64,000 nucleotides of DNA from Limnoperna fortunei. Taxonomy: Eukaryota > Mollusca > Bivalvia > Mytilida > Modiolidae. Under the pieces are notes generated by a model, which ran no database searches, had not been told where the DNA came from, and worked only from the letters and a program-made list of their open reading frames with translations. Below are positions 47,821 through 58,800 of this stretch, one piece after another. Positions within the stretch are counted from its first letter, which is position 1; each line of letters begins with the position of its first letter. Position numbers and translations under genes: made by a program. The stretch lies in the NCBI GenBank assembly GCA_944474755.1, contig OX104120.1, positions 39,970,067-40,034,066 on the forward strand, given 5' to 3'.

Positions 47821-48085
47821 TTTATTAAGGTCTTTCCCACTACAGTGGAAAGACCTTCTTGTCTTTCTTATGATTATTATTATTATTATTAAGGTCTTTA
47901 CAACTACAGTGGAAAGCCTGTCTTGTCTTTCTTATGATTAAGGTCTTTCCCAATACAGTGGAAAGACCTTCTTGTCTTTCTTATGATTATAAAGGTCTTT
48001 CCCACTTTAGTGGAAAGATCTTCTTGTCTTTCTAATGATTATTATTATTAAGGTCTTCCCCACTTCCAGTGGGAAGACCTTGCTT
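47821..48085. repeat. Tandem array of palindromic ~60-bp units
   Basis: Five units each contain 'aaggtctttcc.act' and its inverse 'agtggaaagacctt' separated by a few bases, then 'cttgtctttcttatgatta' and ATT-rich spacers. Each unit can form a hairpin of about 13 bp. The last unit leads into the long element that follows. Confidence 0.85.
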
Positions 48086-49815
48086 TTGCTTTGATTATTA
48101 TTTTTTTTCGCCAACTTTCAAAATCAAACAGTTTAAAAAGTACGCGACATATCATTTTGGTCTTTCACGATAAGTTTTGGACACCGAAAGTCTATTCGGA
48201 ATTCACTCTGTGAAATCAAAACATTTTTCTTCATGGAGTTATCTGCCCAAACACCGAAAACCTTGTTAGCGCGTAATCTCTGGAACTACAACAGATACAA
48301 GAAAACTGAAAAGTGACAAATGTTAAGGAACTTTTGGGACAACTTTATGACATATTTTGGCTAAAAATTTCTGACTAGCGAAGGCGAGCGGTATCCCTTA
48401 AATGTTTCAAGGACTCCGCTTACCACAAAAACTCACAAACCGTAAGTCGAAATCACGAAAGGTCTTCATCATTTGTCATCATGTGACATGTCCTTAAGGA
48501 AAATCTCAAAGTCAAAGTTCAAAAGTGACCTCGACTTTAGGCCTCCAATCTTGTTATCATTACAACTCAAAAACTATAACAGATAGAAGAAGACACTAAA
48601 TGGGAAAACTTTTCCTCTCATCCTTTCATCATAACTCTCATTTAATACATTCTTCCGAAACTGTGCGATGAACAGTTTTCGAGTTCGAGCCCTTGGCTCA
48701 TTTCAGTTAATCAGTTTTTTGCATACAACTTGAAAACGGTTTGAGATAATAAAGTAAACATATAGGTTTAATATGATCACCAAGTCAAGGCATTTAATTT
48801 GAGACCAATTTCAAAGGTCATGGGTCAAGGTCATACCATGGCAACAAGGTAACCATTACAAAAAGTCCTTAGCAACCATATATTTTTTTAAATCAGAATG
48901 ATGTACTTTACTGAAATAAGTCATTTTGCAACCGGAAGTGGCATTTTGTCCTTAACAACGGCCAGAAAAGTCCTTGACAACCATGTATTTTTTTTTATTC
49001 AGGACCACATAAATAGTCTATTCCGCCTGAAAAATGGCCCAGTAACCTATGTAGGCAAGTTCACAACAAGACATTAAGAAAAAATAATTTCTTACAGGTA
49101 TCTGGGAAAGACCTTTCTAATTGTTCTTGAACAATTAGCCCTATCTTTATTTTTTTTGTTCTTCTTCCTCGGAGGTTTGCCCAAAAGTGTCTCGACATAT
49201 CATTTCGATACTTGGTATCATTAATCGGTCATACCCGGAGATGACATGGCTCATGCTTTTAGACCGATATATTTTTAGTAACAGAGTTATCTGCCCGAAC
49301 ACGAAAACCCTTGTTAGCAAATAAACTCAGAAACCGTAACCGATTCTTAAAATCTGAAGTGTACAAAATGTCGCTGGACCTATGGCGATGATTTGTCATG
49401 CATTTTTTTTCAATCGACTTCCTGTTTACGCGTTTTTGACCTGAAAAATGTCGCAACGCGTCAAAATTTTTTTCCCAAAAACCGTAAGTCCTATAGACTT
49501 GGGACCACCATCATTGATCCTAAGTGACATATGTTACATTTAAAAATGTCAAGGTCAAAGGTCAAAAGTCAAGGTCAAAGGTCTTGTTAGCACTATATGT
49601 CACAAACCATAAAAGATAGAAGCAGACAATAAATGGGGAAAATACTCCTCTTATTGCGACCTTCATTTGGTACATTGACCTGAAGCTGTGCGATGAACCG
49701 TTTTCGAGTTACTGCTCTTGACGCCTGTGATATAGCAAGACACAAAATCCCATAGCATCACCCTAATTTTCTGACTTTAGAGGAACAGTGGAAAAGACCT
49801 TCTCATTTGTTCTCA
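48046..49815. mobile_element. Two diverged tandem copies of a non-coding repeat element
   Basis: Copy one (about 48046-49115) and copy two (about 49090-49815) both open with a 'cgaca.atatcattt.g' block. They share 'gttatctgccc.aacac.gaaaa.cc.tgttagc', 'caaaggtc', 'ataaaagatagaag.agaca.taaatggg.aaa' and 'ctg.gcgatgaac.gttttcgagtt', and end at the 'ggaaagacctt' motif. The copies differ by many substitutions and length changes. No open frame is conserved. The element ends about 70 bp before the receptor start codon. The family is not identified. Confidence 0.65.
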
Positions 49816-49886
49816 GAACGACTTTTTAATTGTAATTTGAGTTTTTTTGTGTCTTTCATTTATGCTTCATTAGTTTCAGAATTGAA

Positions 49887-52800
49887 ATGGCCAGACTTTT
49901 CCTGCAAACGATATTCACAATACTATTATTTGTAACAGTGAATCCGAACAAAACAAGACTTTTAATTGGGGGATTGTTTTCCATTTATAACCACCCAGAG
50001 GACAAATCAGCAAGAAATATTGATATCGAGTCTGTTAGGAACTATGAAGCTGTAAGATGGGCACTAAATCTTCTGAATGAAAAAAACTACATTGAAGGAG
50101 TTAAATTAGGTATTATTTTAAATGTATTATTGCATCGTTATAATAGAAAGACATTTATTAACATTTTACGTTTTTTCCGTTATGTAAGGTGTTTCTTTTA
50201 TACACCCGCAAAATGTAGTTGCTTCGATAAGTTGTATGTAATCAGATCCTTTTTTTCAACTTTTAAATTTGTATCTGATTTTAATTAGAATTTGTCAGTT
50301 GCGCAATAAAAATCTCATCTTCTACATTTTATCGTTTTTATAATATAAACGGGGGTAAAACCAGTAAAAATGTAACTACACTTTGAGTATTTATTAATAA
50401 TCTATTGATATGGGTCTTTGGTATAATTGTTATAGATTGATCTTTTTGAAGGAAGCTGGTGCTTGTCAATAGATATGTCATTTTTAAAGATATATATAAG
50501 GTAAAATGGACCTTCTTCACCACTTTTATTTTTTTGTGATTAATCATATTGTTCATTGAACTGGCGTTTTGAACTTTCAACGGATTTTCCTAATCTTTCA
50601 TTGTCTTGCTTAATGTTATGTGTATACGTCTTCGCTTCAATGTTAATAAATACTTGTGTTTGTCGAATATCTTATTATACCAGCTTTCAGTAGTGGTAGA
50701 AACAATAGTCCTGCATTTCACGGTTTTAATTAGACTTGCCGCGAGGCCTTTTTAATTTTTGGTGTAAGAGAATTACTTTCGAATTTCCCTACACTAACCA
50801 CTTGTGTACAAAGGACTTGTAAAGTCTTCAGTAGATTAACATAAGTCAAGAAAACAACTAATAAAACTACTGTTGACACATAGGTAAACAAACTGCAATA
50901 AAAATAAGTATCACTAATAGCCACGATTGCTAAATCTTCCTGGTGATAAGTAAATACTCGGTATGTGAAAGTCGTTTCCGGCTTATGCCTTTTATTTACA
51001 TGCCGTTCACTTATTCTCCACTTTTTTATTGTTTAGTATTTTGAAATTTGAAATAAATATGTCTTACATCGACATTACTGAACAGAATCGTAAAAAGATA
51101 TCAGAAGCAATTCAGTTTTATTAAATTTCTTGTGTAGCAATAAAAAATAGGTATCTTTTGTAATATCTATTTATAAAGTCCAATTCTTATTTCCAATTTC
51201 TTTGGTCATTGCAGATAGTTATAAAAATTTAAAAAATGAATAAGACTTCAACAAAAATAGATCTTAATGTCTTCTTCTTCAGAGGGCTTCATAATACGAT
51301 ATCAGTATGGGAAAGGTTGATCGTCTTCAAAGTTGGAACAAACTAACCCGTTGATTTGATTGCTATTGTGTCTTTGAAATAAATTGCATTAACATAATTA
51401 TCTATAAAATTGTGAATCAGACACTAAATGAGCAATAATAACGTGCAAAAAATGCCAATGGCATTCTTATTTTTCTTATTCGAAAAATAATTTTAAATGG
51501 TGCAATTTAAAATGTTAAGGGATTTCTGCTGCCAGTTAGAGAGCAACAAAACAAATACATATAGATTTGTCAGTCCAAAAATATCTGTCCAGTTAACTTA
51601 TGTGATCAATTTTACTGGACTGCTTTAAGAAACAAATGTTATCTTAGGATTTATGAAAAAGACTACTATAACATCATGTAAAATTACAACTCGGTTATTA
51701 GATTAAATTAAACTGTATTATCTTTCAATGAGACTTTATGAGATGTTATAAGTCCTATTTATGTGTGAATGAAATATTGTCAAGCCTGTGCAGATTTAAT
51801 ACGTTCGTTGTACACATGTGGATAATATAATAAATGTTGATAGTTTTTTTATTGCAAAACGAAATTAAAAGAGGCTTATGTCAAGTCTCGTTTTGCGAGA
51901 ATATAACAGAACCAGACATCCTTTATAAACCTATGTAAATGGAGAGAAAATACAACATAACAGTATGCAATGGCGACAAAGGTATACAAAACGGAGTGGC
52001 TACAGTATTTGTCCAGCTAACTAAAATAATGGCTCCCGGGCTATTTGTCCAGCCATTTAAAATGTACGTGCCATTTTCCAGGAGCACATCAGATGACGGA
52101 TAATTTTAGTTCAATAATGACCGGACAAATCGCCATTCTATGCGCTATTCTTCCGGTTAGTCGGACAACTAGCAACAGCTATTTTAGATAATATATATAA
52201 TATTGTTATAATAAAGTTAATATATATTAAACTCTTCTCCAGTTGACTTATCTGTTCTAAACGTTTTGTAAACAGCAATAAAACCCTAAATTATTTCGGA
52301 ACGGGAAAATACCTGCTTTTTATTGCCAACCGGTACTTGGATAATTAAAAATAGTTATGTTGACTTTAATTAGATTTATAAATGTCACATGTATTGTGTA
52401 AAAATAATATTTTGCTTGATTTAGATTTGGTAATGTCACATACAGGAAACTCTCCCGAAATATCGAGTTTGAAAGTTGGAGAACTCATCTATCAAAACTC
52501 AGAAAAAGCCTGTTCAGAAACTCGAAAGGACCCATTACTAGGTTTGTAATAAGAAGTATCAATCATAGTTAAAAAGTAAAAAAATAGTATATAAAAGTGC
52601 ACGTAGCAAAATGGAAACAGTGGAACAAAGTGATAACGTTATAAAACTTATTCAAAGCAGGCCTGCCGCTGAAATCCCAATATACGCCCTTAATGTATCT
52701 GGGCCACAAATGACCCACGTGATCATATTGTGTGTCCCGGATGTCCAATGTTTTTCAATGGAGCAGACCTCGGTAACGTTCGGCAAACATCGGAAATACT

Positions 52801-55800
52801 ATTTGAGTAACTAAAACTGTTTGCTGAGAACAGTAAACATTGACTCAAAGTAAAACTATATTCAATTTGTATCATTAATTAGCAATAAATTAAATTAATA
52901 TGGCTATATTTCTTTGTCGAAAAATAAAATTAAACGGAGACTTCAATTATGGGTCGGATACCTTAAATAAAATCTTCCCAGCCATGAGAGGTAATATCCC
53001 TATCTACAGTAGCAGCTGTGTAATTTTGCCTCCGATGCCCAAATACACTACCACGTCTTTCTGATAAGAAAACAAATACCTGGTTTTGTTTTGATAGACA
53101 CGTACAGAACCGAATAACGTACGCCCACTATGAGTCCTCTCTAGACCGAATATTTATCGTGCCCTTCTTTTGTTATTGCTATTAAAATGTTCAGCTCACC
53201 GACCACTTTTAATTTTCGTAAAATTTTGGGGTGACCTTATCGATTTGAAGAATTTAGCTCAGATATTACTTTACTGAACGTAACTGATTTACTATTTAAT
53301 CAATAACAAATACAACAATGTTAATATAGTCTTATTTTCGTTTGTTTGGTTTTTGCGTCTTTTTTTAAAGGGGGAGGGTTGGTGCTGTAGCATGCTGAGA
53401 TTTCTACTCATATCCTGTTTTTTTTTCTATTTAAGATGCACGTCAATACACACTATCGATTGTTCGCTAATGACAAAACATAGCTTCTTAAGCTGAAGAC
53501 AATACTGGTTTCTTTTGTGTTTATTTTCTACCACTAGGCCAAGACCATTATTTGTTGACTGTTAATCCCCAAGGGAATCAAATTTGCCAGCAGGCAACAC
53601 TTCAGTGTTATCATGCAAGTCACTCTCCGGCACAGAGAACATAACTGGTTCACAGATATAACCTCTGCCACACGTCATCCTCCATTTACTGCGGGACTAC
53701 ATTTGTCGTCTGCCCGTGACGTTTGTAAACAAAGAACAATGCTTGTAAAATAATATACGAGAGCTTATTTATTTTTATATTGTCTGTTTATATACATTTG
53801 ATATAGTTTTACATTGAAATAACTGCGTTTGTACGCGAAGCTTATCCGCCATGAGAGGTGTCTCTCTCAATGTCAACCAATGGTATGGCAGAGGTGATTG
53901 TGGTTGACGTAGGATACCCAGAATCCTTTGTCTGGAGATTGCATGCAAGTTTGCGTTTTACATTGTTGAAATTGAAATAAAAGCAAGGTTTATTTTCATT
54001 ACTTTAGAATAATCTTTGATTTTGTATTGCTTTTTTATCCTTGGCTTCTAATTTTATCCAGCTTCAATGTATAGTTTTGACACAATGTCCGTCTTCGAAC
54101 CTTACTGACGAGACGTTAAATATCAAAACGTTCATCTAGCTCGCTTTATAAATAATAATATCTTTGATTATACTTTTACTGTAAACGCTAATTAGTTGCA
54201 GTAAAGAACATACATTAGTTATGTTATGTGATGTAAAATTATCTCTTCCATAATAAAGCTATTATTGGACCCGAAACCAGTGCTGAAGCCATGGTAACGT
54301 CTGCACTTCTGAGTTCTGTGCCGATAGAGTATCGTATCCCACAGGTGTTATTTTCAACGCCAACCGAGTTACTAAATGACAGATTAAAATACACAAATAT
54401 TCTACGAGTTATTCAGTCGGATGATATTCACATAAAGGTATGCAGTTTGTATATTAGAAATGCAAATGTATTTTTATATTATGTACTGATCAATGGCATT
54501 TGCTTACTGCTCTGTATGACCATTTACGTAGCTGTAAGTTACTCTTAATAGTCATTTGATGTTTGGCCACTTTAATTAATTTTTGGCTTTATTATAGCTT
54601 CTTGTTTTTATTGGGGAGGAAGCCGGGGTGCAAGGTAAAAACCCTCGACCGACCTTCAGCATGAAAATAGACTTTTCTTGTCAACTGTGGTTGAGCGAAT
54701 TTTGAAATGAGCATTCATCATACATGTACAAGGCTTTCAATCATTCAGACAAAACCTTGCAAATACAAGAAGCAACAAGCACTCAAAAATGCTGCAAGAA
54801 ATACTATAATTTTCTAAAACGTCACCGAACGTCGTGGTTTACTGCATTTCTTTCACGTAGTTGTTACGTTGTAATGTTTTTTCTCCTAGTAAAGCTTGTT
54901 GTACTGAATAAATCAATAAAACATTTGTAATTATCAATAAAACAATTTATAATAATAATTTATAACAAAATGTTATATGTTTATATTTATAGTCAATGGT
55001 AAAAGTTTTAAATGAAAGTGAATGGACAATGATTGCAGTTATATACGAAGATAAAGCACATTTTACTCAAATTGTCCATTTATTTAAGCAAGAAGTTACG
55101 AAACTTGGTATATGCATAACAGCTAACTATAGCATTGATAGCAACGTGGAAAGCGTGGAACATTTCTCTGATATTTTATTTGACATTATCAAAAAGAATA
55201 TAAAAGGTATTGTCTTTTTTGGTCGAAGCGTACACACATCGAGTTTTTTAGAAGCTGCAGATTCCATTTTAAATACTTCCATTGCCGGCGATAGACAAAC
55301 CAACCTTCCTGTGGTTTTGTTTTATGAATCTGCTGTAACATCGACGGATGTTTTACAGAAAAACGGTAAACCTTTTATATCTGCACGGGGATCCATGATT
55401 ATGAGTCCACCGGTATCGCATATTCTAGAATTTGGAAACTATTGGTTAAATCTTTTTCAAGATGTGTCTTTACTGCTTGAAAACTCTATCGAAAATCCTT
55501 ACCTTTTAGATGTTTTCGAAAACATAACTGGATGTCGGCCTGTCTTGAACAACACATCTAACTGCTCGATTCCAAGTGGTAACAAATTAATGAAAATACA
55601 AGTGTCTACACTTTATGCCCCGTTTGCGACTCATGCGGCTTTCGTAGTGGCAAAAACTCTTAAATCAGTCTTCTACGAATATTGTAAAAGTGACATAAAC
55701 TGCATGAAAACAGATCACCTAAGCTATATTAAAATACAGAAAGAATTGTTTAATGCCTCTATAGACTATGGTGAACTGGAAAAAAACTATGAAATCGTAC

Positions 55801-58800
55801 TAACCGGATGGAACAATAAGGTTGTTCAGTATTTGAATGGAGAGCAAACTAAAAAAGAATATCATGTAAAAAACTACAGAACATGCGAAAGTAATGGGAA
55901 TGATATAGATAACCATACTTGTCTAGAAATGGTTTTAGTAAGTTTTATTGCGTTAATTAGTTTAAGCTGGATAGTGATTTATTACTTCTGCTTTAGCAGT
56001 TTCTCTGGCAACAGCTTCACATGTCTAAAAATATCATTCGAAGGCCTTACTTTCCTGTCACGTGGTATACGATGTACCTAAAGTTGTTTTTGCTTTTGTC
56101 ACAGATCTTATACTGTAATTGTTTTGTACCATCTTTAATTCACACTAAGTTATCACCAATTTAGGAACTCTCTGCAAAATATGGCGCTTGTCATTTTTGC
56201 ATTTGATGATCTCGATATCTGTGTAAAGTAGTTAATGATTGTTGTTAAGATTTTGTTCACTCGCTAACTAAATTTGGTAGATTGCGTTGTTAAACTTTAA
56301 AATCTTAAATTTAAGTATTTTGATTAAGAAAATATATTCTATTAATTTATTTTCAACTTGATGTAAATTAGTTTTATATCAATTACGACATTTCATAAAA
56401 CATCAATTATGTTTTAAACAAGTTAATTGTGTGTATTAAGATTGAGTTATTTCTTTTATTTTGATGTGTTTATTTTCTATAGGTTGGTACATATCACTTG
56501 GATACTGATAAATTTTCATTCAACACTGAAAAATACCGTGATTTCATTTCCGGCAAAGAAGTATGCTGGGAACAAAGAAGAATTGCACAGTGTCCTGATG
56601 GATATATTTGTGATGAATGCTTAACCACGGATTTGTCATCTAGAGTTTTGTATTATCCTGGAGATTTAATCATAATGGCCTCAATGCCAATTCATAATAA
56701 AGGCAACAATCCATTAAAATGCGGAGAGATTCGCCAATCGATAGGATTGGAGTTAGCACTTGCTATTCAATATATCATCAAAGTATACAATCATGTAGGG
56801 CAATTTTATAAACAAAATGGAAAGTCGAAGACGATTGGACTACTTTTGTTTGATACATGTAATGATCCGCTTGTAATACAAGAAAAGATTATCAATTTCT
56901 ATCGGAATGACCTCATTATCAATGGACAAAGTATCCGAAATAAAATTTTGGGAAATGTTGGTCCACTTGGCAGTGGTCCTACAATGGCCGTAGCAAATAT
57001 TGTTGGAAAACTTAATTATGTTCAGGTACATACAAAAACAAAAACGAGTGGTAATTAATTTAATTAGAAATCTGATAACATTATTTAAATTAAGCAGTAA
57101 TTATTGATAAAAAAACACTAACCAAAAATGTGTTTTATAGCGCTCTGTTATGTAATTATATCTATTTCTATATAAATCTGATCTCTATCTTGCCATGACT
57201 TATTCTGAAGTCAATAAGCCAATTTAAACCAAATTTTAAAAAAAATAATACTAATAAAATGTCACAAATAGGTTAATGTTGTAATGTTCTAAATAAAATA
57301 AAATACAAAACATCATGCAAATTACAAATAGTCTTTATGGCTGAATCGGTTTCAATTTGAAAAAATCGGTTTCATTTTGACTGAAGTAATATGAAATCTG
57401 ATTAAAAATAAACTTGACATAGATGTCCTTTATGCAGCGACCATTTAAAATGAATTCCAATTGATAGAAATCGGTGCATAAACCTCACTATTAATTAAGG
57501 TGAAAACTAGCTTTGTCTCCATTTTGCATCTGTAGATGAATATGGTATAGCTTACAGCTTTGTTGTTTTTACTTTTTTCTGTTTATTATGTAATAACAAT
57601 TACTATTTAATGACAGATTATATTGATTTTGTAAGGTTGGATGTTGCAGTGCTGCATCTTTCCTCGGAGATAAAAACCTATTCCCTATGTTTCTACGGAT
57701 ATCAACGCCTCTTAACAAAGCCGTGGACCTGATGCTTGATATATCATTGCATTTAGGTGTTAACACAATACAAATAGTTTACGGAGAAGACGAATTCGGA
57801 GTAAATGGTAAAGATCTTACTCTTGAAATGGCAAAGAAAAAAGAGATATGTGTTGCAAACAACATATCTGTCGCTGAACGAGATAATGGAGATTATGCAG
57901 ATATTCTGAACAGACTGAAAGAGAAATCTCAAATTAAGGTTGTTTTCATATTTTTACGTTCTCATGTGGCACCAGCTTTTGCTAAAAGTATAAACCAACA
58001 TATAGCACCTGGCGATTTTCGATTTTTGACATCGGATTCATGGGGGAAAAGATCAGAAAATATCAAAACGAACATTAACTTACGTGGTACTATTTCCCTT
58101 TCCCAAGAAATGCCAATGGATACTGCACATTTTGAAATTATGTTGTCTAAGCTTCGTCCTAAAAGACACAATGAAAATAACCCATTTTTGTTATCATATT
58201 TTCAGTCTCGGCTTAACTGTTATTTTCCGTGGAGCTTTAACAAAAGCTATTCTAAAAAGTGCACAGAAAATGATGTTTTGCATACATTTGGCGATGAGTT
58301 TGATAATTGGTTACCATTCGTTGTGAACTCGGTCAAAGCGTTTATTACGGGAACCAGTGATGCGTACGAACATTTTTGCGGCAACACGTCTTCAAACAAA
58401 GCTTTGTGCGATGAATATATTTTAAATCCGACGGAAGTGCGCAATAGAATTCAAAGGGTGAAGTTAAAGATATTAAATTTGGACGAATTAAATGTTTTTG
58501 ATGAAAATGGCGATGGAGTTGGAGGTTTTAAAATTTATATTGCAGAATTGAATAATGGGACTGGACTTTTAGAATATGTAAAGGTAACTTATATACATAG
58601 CTATATAAAGTGTTACATTACTTTGCAAATAATTTAGTATACCTTACTTTAGAAGGTAATACTTTTCGCATTTTATTTACTAGATGCATACATTGTATAT
58701 CCAAATTATGTATTTATATTATAACTGTTCAGGAAACATCATTCCTATAACTAGAGGAAAAATAATAAAGCTAATAACTTGATTCAATATCGTGTAATTA

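Noticed and set aside
52611..52814. 67-codon frame in receptor intron 2
   Set aside because: No splice signal joins it in phase to exons 2 and 3, which already join each other cleanly, and no flytrap motif is present.
54079..54140. 'ctgacgagacgttaaatatcaaaacg' looked like a further hammerhead core
   Set aside because: The GAAA box is missing (reads CAAAA), stem II does not form, and no stem I partners are found.
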